This document shows, in pieces, positions 17,004 through 25,298 of a stretch of 64,000 nt of DNA. The position numbers and the translations under genes are program-made. The notes under the pieces are model-generated. The model saw nothing but the letters and a program-made list of their open reading frames with translations. It did not search any database and had not been told where the DNA came from. Numbering within the stretch: position 1 is the first letter of the stretch; each line of letters begins with the position of its first letter. Source of the stretch: Paracoccaceae bacterium (GTDB lineage Bacteria; Pseudomonadota; Alphaproteobacteria; Rhodobacterales; Rhodobacteraceae); the NCBI GenBank assembly GCA_030148225.1, contig JASBTX010000007.1:124001-188000 (forward strand), in the 5' to 3' direction.

Positions 17004-17731
17004 GCCAGACGCTCCCGCCGCTCCAGCGCCTTCAGCCGCTCCAGTCGTATTTCGGTACGGGTGCGCAGCAGCAGAAGCGTGACAAATAGCAGGCCAAAAC
17101 CCACCATCGCGATCACGAGGGGGATGAAAAACACGTCATCAACCGAGCGGTTGCCCGTGGCCACCGGCACCGAGGTTCCCTGATGCAGCCCCTGGTTCCA
17201 GAAATTCACCGCATAGCGGCTGAGCACGGCAAAGACCGATCCGACGATACAAAGGACCGAGGTCAGATCCGCCGCCGTGTCCCGATCCTCAATCGCGGCC
17301 CAGAGTGCCATATACCCCAGATAAAACAGGAACAGGATCAGAAACGAGGTCAGGCGCGGATCCCATGCCCAGTAGGTGCCCCACATCGGTTTGCCCCAGA
17401 TCGCACCCGTGGCCAGCGCGATCAGCGTCATGGCCACCCCCACCGGCGCGGCGGCCCGCGCAGCCAGCGCGCTGACATTGTGGCGGCGCACCAGCCAGAT
17501 CAGTGAAGCCACCAGCATCATCAGCCAGGTATTGATCGCCATCAGCGCCGAAGGCACGTGCAGATAGATGATCTTGACCGTCGAACCCTGGCGGTAATCG
17601 TCAGGCGTGAAAAAGAACCCCCAGATCAGCCCGACGGCAACAAATCCGGCCGTCAGCCACGAGAGCCACGGCATCAGCCGACCCGACAGGTCCATGAATT
17701 TTTTCGGATTTGCATATTCCCAAAGAGACAT
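17000..17731 (-). CDS. ccmC: Heme exporter membrane protein CcmC
   Basis: CcmC (243 residues) presents heme to the chaperone CcmE in the periplasm during c-type cytochrome assembly. It has six membrane helices and the periplasmic tryptophan-rich motif WGTYWAWDPRLTS that binds heme. Conserved histidines flank it, one in IIYLHVPSA and one in FWNQGLHQG. It lies 53 bases after ccmB and overlaps ccmD. Length and start are normal. Confidence 0.96.
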   Translation of the reverse strand: MSLWEYANPKKFMDLSGRLMPWLSWLTAGFVAVGLIWGFFFTPDDYRQGSTVKIIYLHVPSALMAINTWLMMLVASLIWLVRRHNVSALAARAAAPVGVAMTLIALATGAIWGKPMWGTYWAWDPRLTSFLILFLFYLGYMALWAAIEDRDTAADLTSVLCIVGSVFAVLSRYAVNFWNQGLHQGTSVPVATGNRSVDDVFFIPLVIAMVGFGLLFVTLLLLRTRTEIRLERLKALERRERLA

Positions 17732-17784
17732 GGCGCGATCCTATCCATTCCGGCCCGGGTTTCAATGCGCCTTTGCGGCAGTGC

Positions 17785-18441
17785 TCAGCGCAAATTGACG
17801 CGCAAAACCAGCCCCGCAGCAAAGGGCAATGCGGCAAAGCTTGCCAGTGATATCCCCGTCAGCAACAAAAGCGGCGTCTGCACCGCCGCCCCCTCGGCAC
17901 CACGCCGGGCCAGTTCGGCCCCGAATATCAGCGTCGGCACGTAAAGCGGCAGCACCAATAACGACAAGAGCAACCCGCCGCGCTTCAGCCCCACGGTCAG
18001 CGCCGCGCCAAAGGCCCCGATCATGCTCAGCGCCGGCGTCCCGATCAGCAGCGATACCGGCAGCCACAGATAAGCGCCGGGCGCCGCATTGAAAAAGACC
18101 GCCAGCACCGGCGACAGGGCCACCAGCGGCAGGCCTGTCGTCAGCCAATGCGCCGTCGCCTTGGCCATGACCATCGCTTCGGCGGGTATGGGAGATGTCG
18201 CCAGCAGCGCCAGCGAGCCATCCTCGAAATCCAGCTGGAAAATGCGGTCCAGCGATAACAGACAGGCCAGCATCGCCCCGACCCAGAGCACCCCCGGCCC
18301 GATGGCCGACAAGAGATCGCCGTGCGGCCCCACGGCAAAGGGAACCAGCACCGCCACGATCAGGAAAAACCCAAGCGCGAGGCCAAAGCCGCCCCCGGCA
18401 CGCATCGCCAGCCGGATATCGCGGATCAGGAGCGCCTTCAA
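17785..18441 (-). CDS. ccmB: Heme exporter ABC permease CcmB
   Basis: CcmB (218 residues) is the permease partner of ATPase CcmA in System I cytochrome c maturation. Six hydrophobic helices are visible and the family segment FQLDFEDGSLALLATSPIP lies in the N-terminal third. The start overlaps the ccmA stop by four bases. The complex uses ATP to release holo-CcmE from CcmC/CcmD. Confidence 0.95.
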   Translation of the reverse strand: MKALLIRDIRLAMRAGGGFGLALGFFLIVAVLVPFAVGPHGDLLSAIGPGVLWVGAMLACLLSLDRIFQLDFEDGSLALLATSPIPAEAMVMAKATAHWLTTGLPLVALSPVLAVFFNAAPGAYLWLPVSLLIGTPALSMIGAFGAALTVGLKRGGLLLSLLVLPLYVPTLIFGAELARRGAEGAAVQTPLLLLTGISLASFAALPFAAGLVLRVNLR

Positions 18442-19058
18442 AACGCGCCCTCCGTCAAAAACGGATCACCACTCTGGTCTTCGCCGGTCACCCGCCAACG
18501 CCCGAGATCCAGCACGCTTCCTTCAATCCCCAGATCGATATGGGTGGCGGCAATCACCACGCCGCCATCTTTCAGATGCGCCCTGATGATATCGCCGAAA
18601 CGCGCCGTGCTGTCGCTGTCAAGCGATACAGTCGGTTCATCGAGCAGCCAGATTCGCCGCCCGCTCACGGCCAGCCGCGCCAGCCCCAGCCGCCGTTTCT
18701 GGCCCGCCGACAAGGCCCCGCCCGGTCGATCCGCCAGCGCCATCAGCCCGAAACGCTCCAGCGCCGCATCGATGGGACCAAAGCCAAACACCTCGGCCCA
18801 GAAACGCAGGTTCTCCGACACGCTCAGCTGTGCCTTGATCCCGTCCTGATGACCGGCATAGACGATATCCTCGGGATCGACCGCAATCTCGCCTTCCCAC
18901 GCGGGCTGAAGCCCGGCAAGGCTGCGCAAAAGTGTTGTCTTGCCCACGCCGTTCGGCCCCCGCAAGACCAGCATCTGCCCGCTGTCGGCGGTGAATTCCA
19001 CACTGCGCAGCAGCGCCACACCGCCGCGCCCGACGCACAGATTGCGGACCGTGATCAC
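18438..19058 (-). CDS. ccmA: Heme exporter ATP-binding protein CcmA
   Basis: CcmA is the cytoplasmic ATPase of the CcmABCD complex. It has the Walker A motif GPNGVGKTT, the signature ALSAGQKRRLGLARL and the Walker B motif IWLLDEPTVSLD. I prefer the GTG at 19058 (product MITVRNLCVGRGG, 206 residues), as family members begin this way; a TTG at 19079 would overlap the upstream Mth938-like gene by 14 bases. The operon order secDF, Mth938-like, ccmA, ccmB, ccmC, ccmD is conserved in Rhodobacteraceae. Confidence 0.94.
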   Translation of the reverse strand: MITVRNLCVGRGGVALLRSVEFTADSGQMLVLRGPNGVGKTTLLRSLAGLQPAWEGEIAVDPEDIVYAGHQDGIKAQLSVSENLRFWAEVFGFGPIDAALERFGLMALADRPGGALSAGQKRRLGLARLAVSGRRIWLLDEPTVSLDSDSTARFGDIIRAHLKDGGVVIAATHIDLGIEGSVLDLGRWRVTGEDQSGDPFLTEGAF

Positions 19059-19065
19059 CGCCCCC

Positions 19066-19428
19066 TCAGCCGGTGCCAACCGGGATCAGCGCCACCGCGA
19101 TGCGACGCCCCTCGGACAAAAGGATATTATAGGTACGCGCCGCCGACGCCGATGACATCACCTCGAGCCCGAGGCCGATCTCGTCCATACGTTCCTGCAG
19201 CGCCTTTGGCGGATGGCGGATATCCGCGCCCATGCCCATCAGCAACACATCGACCTGACCCTGCACCGACAAGAGCGGCCCGTGATCCGTGACGCCGGCC
19301 CATGGCTGCACACCGTCAGGTGCCACCAGCACACCACCCTGATGCACGGTGCCGCCCACGCGAAAGAAATCCGGCCCGTACCCGTCAACGGTCAGCCCGG
19401 ATGTGATCCTCATTTCGTTCAAACGCAT
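19066..19428 (-). CDS. Mth938-like domain protein (DUF498)
   Basis: The 120-residue protein matches the Mth938/DUF498 family, small alpha/beta proteins found widely (human AAMDC, NDUFAF3). It contains VDVLLMGMGADIRHPP and the C-terminal TYNILLSEGRRIAVALIP typical of the group. The mitochondrial relative NDUFAF3 is a Complex I assembly factor, but a bacterial role is unproven. ATG at 19428 (MRLNEM) follows GGAG by 9 bases and is preferred to a GTG at 19443. It sits between secF and ccmA. Confidence 0.85.
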   Translation of the reverse strand: MRLNEMRITSGLTVDGYGPDFFRVGGTVHQGGVLVAPDGVQPWAGVTDHGPLLSVQGQVDVLLMGMGADIRHPPKALQERMDEIGLGLEVMSSASAARTYNILLSEGRRIAVALIPVGTG

Positions 19429-19498
19429 GTTCCGGCACTCCACTGCCGCCCCTGCGATACCCGCAATTCATCCGACCGTCAAAGCAGCGGCCGGTTCG

Positions 19499-20476
19499 CT
19501 AGCTGTCGATATCGGCGAAACGATTGCCTTGATTGCTGTCTGGTTTGCTCCAGTCACGCTTGACCCCGAGCCGCAGCAGGATGGCAGAGGCCACGAAAAT
19601 CGAGGAATAGGTACCCACGATCACACCCCAGATCATTGCAAAGACAAAGCCGCGGATCACGTCCCCGCCCAGCACGAAAAGCGAGATCAGCGCAAGGAGC
19701 GTCGTGACCGAGGTCATAACCGTCCGGCTCAGCGTTTCGTTGATCGACAGGCTCATAACTTCCTGCAGGTTTCTCTTCTTGTATTTCCGCAGATTCTCGC
19801 GCACCCGGTCAAAGACGACCACGGTATCGTTCAGCGAATAGCCCACAATGGTCAAAAGTGCTGCGATGATCGCCAGATCGAACTTGATCTGCAGCAGGCT
19901 GAAAATGCCGATGGTCAGCGTCACGTCATGCACCAGAGCCGCCACCGCACCCAGCGAAAACTGCCATTCAAAACGCAGCCAGATATAGACCAGAACCGCC
20001 GCAATCGCGAGGATAACGGCAATTACTGCTGTGCGGATCAGCTCTCCCGAGACTTTGGGGCCCACGGATTCGACCGAAGGAAATGTCATGGCCGGGTCGA
20101 TGACCCGCAGCGCATCCTCCATGGCGGCGATGGTCTCGGGCGAGACGCTCTCGTCGCCTTCCTGCGCCTCGATCCTGATCTGGGCAACATTCTGATCGGG
20201 ACGGGTCGGGTCAAAAACCTGAGTGATCGAAACATCGCCCAGATTCAGTGCCGACAGTGCATCGCGATACGCACCCACATCGACCGCCAGCTCGCTGTCG
20301 ATGCGGATGGTTGTACCGCCCCTGAAATCGATGCCGAAATTCAGACCGACAAGCAGAAACAGCAGGACCGAGGCCACCATCGCCGCGGCCGAGGCACCAA
20401 ACGTCATCTTCCAATAGCGAAAGAAATCCCAGTTGGTCTCTTTGGGAACCAGTCTCAGCCGCATCTCAGACCTCAA
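19499..20476 (-). CDS. secF: Protein translocase subunit SecF
   Basis: SecF (325 residues) works with SecD as a proton-driven RND-type partner of SecYEG that pulls exported proteins from the periplasmic side. It has six membrane helices with the large periplasmic loop between the first two. The motif GIDFRGGTTIRI follows helix 1, and DTVVVFDRVREN is the family signature. Its start overlaps the end of secD by 11 bases. A 70-base gap follows to the Mth938-like gene. Confidence 0.96.
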   Translation of the reverse strand: MRSEMRLRLVPKETNWDFFRYWKMTFGASAAAMVASVLLFLLVGLNFGIDFRGGTTIRIDSELAVDVGAYRDALSALNLGDVSITQVFDPTRPDQNVAQIRIEAQEGDESVSPETIAAMEDALRVIDPAMTFPSVESVGPKVSGELIRTAVIAVILAIAAVLVYIWLRFEWQFSLGAVAALVHDVTLTIGIFSLLQIKFDLAIIAALLTIVGYSLNDTVVVFDRVRENLRKYKKRNLQEVMSLSINETLSRTVMTSVTTLLALISLFVLGGDVIRGFVFAMIWGVIVGTYSSIFVASAILLRLGVKRDWSKPDSNQGNRFADIDS

Positions 20477-22133
20477 TCTTCTTGGGGCGACGGTATTCGA
20501 ACCATGTCACCACCATCAGCCGTGTAACGAAAATCGCCGTGAAGACGGATGTCATGATGCCGATCCCCAGCGTTACCGAGAAACCACGCACTGGCCCCGA
20601 TCCCATGGCAAACAGGATCACGGCAGTGATGAAGGTCGTGATATTGGCGTCCAGTATGGCCGACAATGCCTTCTCGTAGCCCAGCTCGATGGCCCGCGCC
20701 GGGCCGCGCGCTGTCTTCAGCTCTTCCCGGATACGCTCAAAGACCAGCACATTGGCGTCGACCGCCATGCCGATGGTCAGCACGATCCCGGCAATACCCG
20801 GCAGCGTCAGCGTCGCGCCAATCAGGCTGAGAAGGCCAAAGATCAGCCCGACATTCAGGATCAGCGCGATATTGGCAAAGACACCGAACAGCCCATAGGA
20901 CAGCCCCATGAAGATCAGCACGCCGGCAAAGGCCACGACCGAGGCGACCTTGCCCGCATCGATACTGTCCTGTCCCAGCTCCGGCCCGATGGTACGCTCT
21001 TCCAGAAACGTGATCTTGGCCGGCAATGCGCCCGCGCGCAGCAGAACGGCAAGCTGCGTCGACTCCTCGACGCTGAAGCTGCCGGTGATGATGCCCGATC
21101 CACCCGGAATATGTGACTGGATCACCGGCGCTGAAATCACCTCTTCATCCAGCACGATGGCAAAGGGCTGGCCGATATTCTCTGCAGTGTAGTCCCCGAA
21201 TTTCCGCGCGCCCGAGACGTTGAACTGGAAACTGACCGCCGGGCGGCCGTTCTGGTCAAACGATGGCTGGGCGTTATTGAGATCTTCGCCAGTGACCACC
21301 GGCGTTTCCTCGAGCACATAGTAAAGCCCCTGTTCGCCCGCATCGATCGAGGGGTACATGACCGTGCGCGGCTCCAGCGCCTGATTGGGATCGGACGTGG
21401 TGCCGACGACATGCTGGAAATTCAGCTGCGCCGTCGTGCCGATCAGCGCCTTCAGCTCTTCGGCCGAGCCGATGCCCGGCACCTGAATCAGGATGCGGTC
21501 GGCACCCTGTCGCTGAATGGTCGGCTCGCGCGTGCCAACCTCGTCAACCCGGCGGCGGATAATCTCGAGCGACTGGAGCATGGTGCGGTTGTCTGTGGCC
21601 AGACGCTCGGCATCGGACAGGCGCACCACGACATCGGCGCCATCGGTCGACACCTCGATATCCGTGCCGCCCAGCCCCGAAAGCTGAACGATGGGCCGCG
21701 CCAGCGTGCGCACGGCGGCAGCGGCGGCCTGTATCTGGTCGGGCTGGGAAATACGCACCCGCAATTCGTCGCCCGGCGCGGGCTGGCGGCGGATCGTGCC
21801 GACGGTGGCACGCTCGGCGCGCAGCACATCGCGCACCTCGGGCCAGTAGGCATCCATCCGGCTGGCATAGACATCCTCGACCTGAACCTCACCCAAAAGA
21901 TGCGCACCACCGCGCAGATCAAGGCCCAGATTGACCAGACCCGAGGGCAGGAAACCGGGCCAGAGCGCCAGATCGGCATTCAGATCACCACCGGACTGGC
22001 CCGCGGCAATCGCCGCCGCCGCGTCATTCGATTTCTCGACCCGTGTGTAAAAACCGTTGGGCAGGGCCAGGATCAGCCCCGTCAGGCAGATCCCCCAGAT
22101 GACAACCCGTTTCCAAAGGGCGATTTGCAGCAT
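20466..22133 (-). CDS. secD: Protein translocase subunit SecD
   Basis: SecD (555 residues) has an N-terminal helix, the motif LGLDLRGGAHLL, a large periplasmic domain (about 90-380) and five C-terminal helices containing AVDANVLVFERIREE. It forms the SecDF complex that uses the proton gradient during protein export. It begins four bases after the yajC stop and overlaps secF, so the three genes form one coupled operon. Confidence 0.97.
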   Translation of the reverse strand: MLQIALWKRVVIWGICLTGLILALPNGFYTRVEKSNDAAAAIAAGQSGGDLNADLALWPGFLPSGLVNLGLDLRGGAHLLGEVQVEDVYASRMDAYWPEVRDVLRAERATVGTIRRQPAPGDELRVRISQPDQIQAAAAAVRTLARPIVQLSGLGGTDIEVSTDGADVVVRLSDAERLATDNRTMLQSLEIIRRRVDEVGTREPTIQRQGADRILIQVPGIGSAEELKALIGTTAQLNFQHVVGTTSDPNQALEPRTVMYPSIDAGEQGLYYVLEETPVVTGEDLNNAQPSFDQNGRPAVSFQFNVSGARKFGDYTAENIGQPFAIVLDEEVISAPVIQSHIPGGSGIITGSFSVEESTQLAVLLRAGALPAKITFLEERTIGPELGQDSIDAGKVASVVAFAGVLIFMGLSYGLFGVFANIALILNVGLIFGLLSLIGATLTLPGIAGIVLTIGMAVDANVLVFERIREELKTARGPARAIELGYEKALSAILDANITTFITAVILFAMGSGPVRGFSVTLGIGIMTSVFTAIFVTRLMVVTWFEYRRPKKIEV

Positions 22134-22137
22134 GGGA

Positions 22138-22458
22138 TCAGGACGCCGGTTCGGTCTTGTTCAGGACCTGGCTGATGGTGGACTGCACGACGCGCACGGT
22201 CACGCCCTTGGACAGTTCCACCTCGATCTCGTTATCTTCCTTGACGCGCGTGACCTTGCCGATCAGCCCGCCCGAGGTCACCACCTGATCGCCCTTGCGG
22301 ATCGCCTGCACCATGGCGGCATGTTCCTTGACCTTCTTTTGCTGGGGCCGGATCAGCAGGAAATACATGATCGCGAAAATCAGGATCAGCGGAATGAAAG
22401 AGCCCAGCCCCCCCGCGCCGCCCACCGACTGCGCATAAGCAGGTGTAACAAGATACAT
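22138..22458 (-). CDS. yajC: Sec translocon accessory subunit YajC
   Basis: YajC (106 residues) is a single-helix inner-membrane protein associated with SecDF. The helix is FIPLILIFAIMYFLLI, followed by the RPQQKK motif and a cytoplasmic KOW-like domain (GDQVVTSGGLIGKV). The ATG at 22458 has AAGGT 8 bases upstream; the TTG just before it is less likely. It is the first gene of the sec-ccm operon and is divergent from the pentapeptide gene. Confidence 0.95.
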   Translation of the reverse strand: MYLVTPAYAQSVGGAGGLGSFIPLILIFAIMYFLLIRPQQKKVKEHAAMVQAIRKGDQVVTSGGLIGKVTRVKEDNEIEVELSKGVTVRVVQSTISQVLNKTEPAS

Positions 22459-22602
22459 CAATGTGACCTTCTCTGTTGGGGCCCGCGCCCCGTTTCCGAA
22501 TTTCGCCGGACCCTATCGCCGGGGCCGAATATTGGCAAGGCGGGTTGCAGGCTACATAGTGGCGGGGACGAATATTTGAAGAAATCGCAGCAGGAAAAAA
22601 TC

Positions 22603-23850
22603 GTGTCTGACCGGGAAAACGAACTCGCATCGTGGCTGGGACTGGGCTTCAGGCCAAAAAACAGCGCGAAACTGGGGCGGGTGATCGGCTTTGTTCTCGG
22701 TTTTGTGTTCCTGATGCTTGTCATACTAGGACTGTCTTTACTCGGTTATCTGTTGGGCCTTTCTCTGGGATTTCTTGAGAGCGAGGATCGCGGTGCAGAT
22801 ATCCGGAACATAGGCCTGGTACTGGCGGCGGTGTTCGGTGCGCCCTTTGTCGCATGGCGGTCCTTCATCGCACAAAAACAGGCCGATGTTGCCGAACAGG
22901 GCCACATCACCGACCGGATCAGCAAGGCGGTTGAGCAGCTGGGCGCGGAAAAGACGGTTGAGGATGGCGATGGCAAACGGACCGTCCCCAATCTCGAGGT
23001 GCGGCTGGGCGGCATCTATGCGCTGGAACGCATCGCCCGCGACAGCGACCGCGATCATGTGCAGGTCGTGGAAATCCTCTGCGCCTATATCCGCGAAAAT
23101 GCCGGGCTGGTCGAGGTGACGTCAGCCCAAACAGACAAGGACGGGAACGAACAGCCCGCAGAGGTCAAACAGCGCGTCGATACCCAGGCAGCGCTGACCG
23201 TGCTGGGCCGCCGCACCGATGAACAGATCGTGCTGGAAGGCGACTACAGGCTCGACCTGCGCGGCGCCGACCTGCGCAAGGCGGATATGGCGAACGAGAA
23301 ATGGCAAGAGGCGCGACTCGATGGGGCCAACCTGCAAGAGGCGCAGATCAATTGGGCCAACCTGCAAGGGGCGTGGCTCGGTGGGGCCAACCTGCAAAAG
23401 GCGCGGCTCGATGGGGCCAATCTGCAAAAGGCGTGGCTCAGTAGGGCCGACCTGCAAGAGGCGGTTCTCTATAGGGCCGACCTGCAAGGGGCGCGGCTCT
23501 ATCATGCCAAGCTGCACAAGGCGCAACTCTATCGTGCCAAGCTGCACAACGCGCGGCTCCATCAGGCGGAACTTGGATCGGCGAAGCTGCGGGGCTGGTC
23601 AGGTGCCCGCACCTCCCTCAGATCGGCAGATTTGAGCGTGACAAGGTACCTTACACAGGAAAGTGTCAATACAACTTTCGGTGTCAGATCAGGCTACGGC
23701 AAAACCCTGCTGCCCGCCGGGCTGACACCGCCGGATCACTGGCATGTCGCGGCTGACGCGGACGAAGACACGCCCAAACTGCAAAAAGCCTACCTATCCG
23801 CCTACAAAGATTGGCTTGCTACCCTCCCCGATGATCCCGGTCCCGCATAA
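22603..23850 (+). CDS. Membrane-anchored pentapeptide-repeat protein
   Basis: The 415-residue protein starts with GTG at 22603, seven bases after AGGA. Two hydrophobic segments (residues about 30-60 and 70-90) anchor it. A cytoplasmic-looking region (about 90-205) contains GGIYALERIARDS, which recurs in bacterial membrane pentapeptide proteins. Residues about 215-330 are pentapeptide repeats of the A(D/N)L type, forming a right-handed quadrilateral beta-helix. Nine of the repeat pairs come from near-identical 30-bp DNA units. A non-repeat tail of about 85 residues ends the protein. The function of this class is unknown. It is divergent from yajC and 70 bases upstream of serS. Confidence 0.85.
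   Translation: MSDRENELASWLGLGFRPKNSAKLGRVIGFVLGFVFLMLVILGLSLLGYLLGLSLGFLESEDRGADIRNIGLVLAAVFGAPFVAWRSFIAQKQADVAEQGHITDRISKAVEQLGAEKTVEDGDGKRTVPNLEVRLGGIYALERIARDSDRDHVQVVEILCAYIRENAGLVEVTSAQTDKDGNEQPAEVKQRVDTQAALTVLGRRTDEQIVLEGDYRLDLRGADLRKADMANEKWQEARLDGANLQEAQINWANLQGAWLGGANLQKARLDGANLQKAWLSRADLQEAVLYRADLQGARLYHAKLHKAQLYRAKLHNARLHQAELGSAKLRGWSGARTSLRSADLSVTRYLTQESVNTTFGVRSGYGKTLLPAGLTPPDHWHVAADADEDTPKLQKAYLSAYKDWLATLPDDPGPA
23311..23580 (+). repeat. Nine tandem 30-bp repeats encoding pentapeptide pairs
   Basis: Nine consecutive units of exactly 30 bases follow the consensus GCGCGGCTCNATNGGGCCAA plus CCTGCAAGAG, with drift toward GCCAAGCTGCACAAG in the last three. The reading frame is kept throughout, giving a ten-residue period (A-x-L-x-x-A-N-L-Q-x). 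DNA-level similarity suggests recent expansion or gene conversion. Confidence 0.9.
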
Positions 23851-23920
23851 TCCGTCTGGTCCTCTGCCCGCTGGCCTGCCATAACGCCGCCACGATACAC
23901 CAAAGGCCGGGATCAGAGCC

Positions 23921-25210
23921 ATGCATGACATTCGCGCCATTCGCGAAAACCCCGATATCTTCGACGCCCAGATGGCCCGTCGCGGCCTGTCGGGCATGTC
24001 ATCCGAGGTGCTGGCCATCGACACGGCCCGGCGGGCGAAAATCCACGCCGCCGAACAGGCACAGGCCGAACGCAACGCCGCCTCGAAACAGGTGGGCGCC
24101 GCCAAGGCCGCCGGTGACGAGGCCGAGTTCGAGCGTTTGCGTGCCCTTGTGGCCGACAAGAAATCCGAGATTGCCCGGCTCGAGGATGAGGCACGGGCCG
24201 AGGATGCGCGGCTGAACGATTTGCTGGGCGGTCTGCCCAACGCGCCGCTTGACGACGTGCCCGACGGCGCGGACGAGGCCGACAATGTCGAAATCCGCCG
24301 CTGGGGCACGCCCCCCGGCCTGAATTTCACCCCGTGTGAGCATTTCGACCTGCCCGCCGTGCAGAACGGTATGGATTTCGAAACCGCCGCGAAACTCTCG
24401 GGGTCGCGTTTCGTTGTGCTGTCAGGCGCGGTCGCCCGCATCCACCGGGCGCTGGCGCAGTTCATGATCGACACCCACACCACCGAGAACGGCCTGACCG
24501 AAGTCAACACGCCCGTCCTTGTCCGCCCCGAAACCATGTATGGCACCGGCCAACTGCCGAAATTCGCCGAAGACAGCTACGAGACCACCAATGGCTGGTG
24601 GCTGATCCCGACATCCGAGGTGACGCTGACCAATATCGTCGCCGGGCACATGCTGGACGCTGATTACCTGCCGCGCCGCTATACCGCGCATTCGCTGTGT
24701 TTCCGGTCCGAGGCCGGCAGCGCCGGTCGCGATACCGCCGGCATGCTGCGCCAGCACCAGTTCGAAAAGGTCGAAATGGTCTCGGTCACCCATCCCGATG
24801 ACTCGCGGGCCGAGCTGGACCGGATGACGCGCTGCGCCGAGGGGATACTGGAGAAACTCGGGCTGGCCTATCGCACGGTTGTCCTGTGTATCGGCGACAT
24901 GGGCTTTGGTGCCCGGCGCACCCACGACATCGAGGTATGGCTGCCCGGCCAAAACACCTATCGCGAGATTTCCTCCTGCTCGGTCTGCGGCGATTTTCAG
25001 GCCCGGCGGATGAACGCGCGGTTCCGCGATGGCGACGGCAAGCCGCAATTCGTCCACACGCTGAACGGTTCCGGCCTCGCGGTCGGTCGCTGCCTGATCG
25101 CGGTGCTGGAAAACGGCCAGCAAGAGGACGGATCGGTCATCCTGCCCGAGGCGCTGCATCCTTGGCTCGGCGGCAAGACGATGCTGACAGCCGACGGCAC
25201 CCTCGCCTGA
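23921..25210 (+). CDS. serS: Serine--tRNA ligase
   Basis: SerRS charges tRNA-Ser (and tRNA-Sec where present). The 429-residue protein begins [15 protein letters not shown], followed by the antiparallel coiled-coil arm (about 30-105, rich in Ala, Glu and Lys) that grips the long variable arm of the tRNA. The class II catalytic core follows, with [21 protein letters not shown] (motif 2) and [16 protein letters not shown] (motif 3). It is complete and of normal length. A secreted protease gene follows after 88 bases; an inverted repeat of 8 bp with a 17-base loop lies in that gap, without a T-run. Confidence 0.97.
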   Translation: MHDIRAIRENPDIFDAQMARRGLSGMSSEVLAIDTARRAKIHAAEQAQAERNAASKQVGAAKAAGDEAEFERLRALVADKKSEIARLEDEARAEDARLNDLLGGLPNAPLDDVPDGADEADNVEIRRWGTPPGLNFTPCEHFDLPAVQNGMDFETAAKLSGSRFVVLSGAVARIHRALAQFMIDTHTTENGLTEVNTPVLVRPETMYGTGQLPKFAEDSYETTNGWWLIPTSEVTLTNIVAGHMLDADYLPRRYTAHSLCFRSEAGSAGRDTAGMLRQHQFEKVEMVSVTHPDDSRAELDRMTRCAEGILEKLGLAYRTVVLCIGDMGFGARRTHDIEVWLPGQNTYREISSCSVCGDFQARRMNARFRDGDGKPQFVHTLNGSGLAVGRCLIAVLENGQQEDGSVILPEALHPWLGGKTMLTADGTLA

Positions 25211-25298
25211 CCTGCGCCCCGCATTGCTGAATTTTCTTGCCATGCGGGGGCAAAACCTGAGACCCTTGACCAAGTTTATTTGAGCTCGGGGGGAATTT

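Noticed and set aside
23122..23562. Open frame antisense to the pentapeptide repeats, with a repetitive LQVGPIE-like product
   Set aside because: It is the reverse reading of the 30-bp repeats; the repeat length (a multiple of three) keeps all frames open. The sense frame has a ribosome-binding site, membrane helices and a proper fold.
23311..23580. Possible CRISPR array (regular 30-bp units)
   Set aside because: The units are contiguous with no spacers and stay in the reading frame of a pentapeptide protein.
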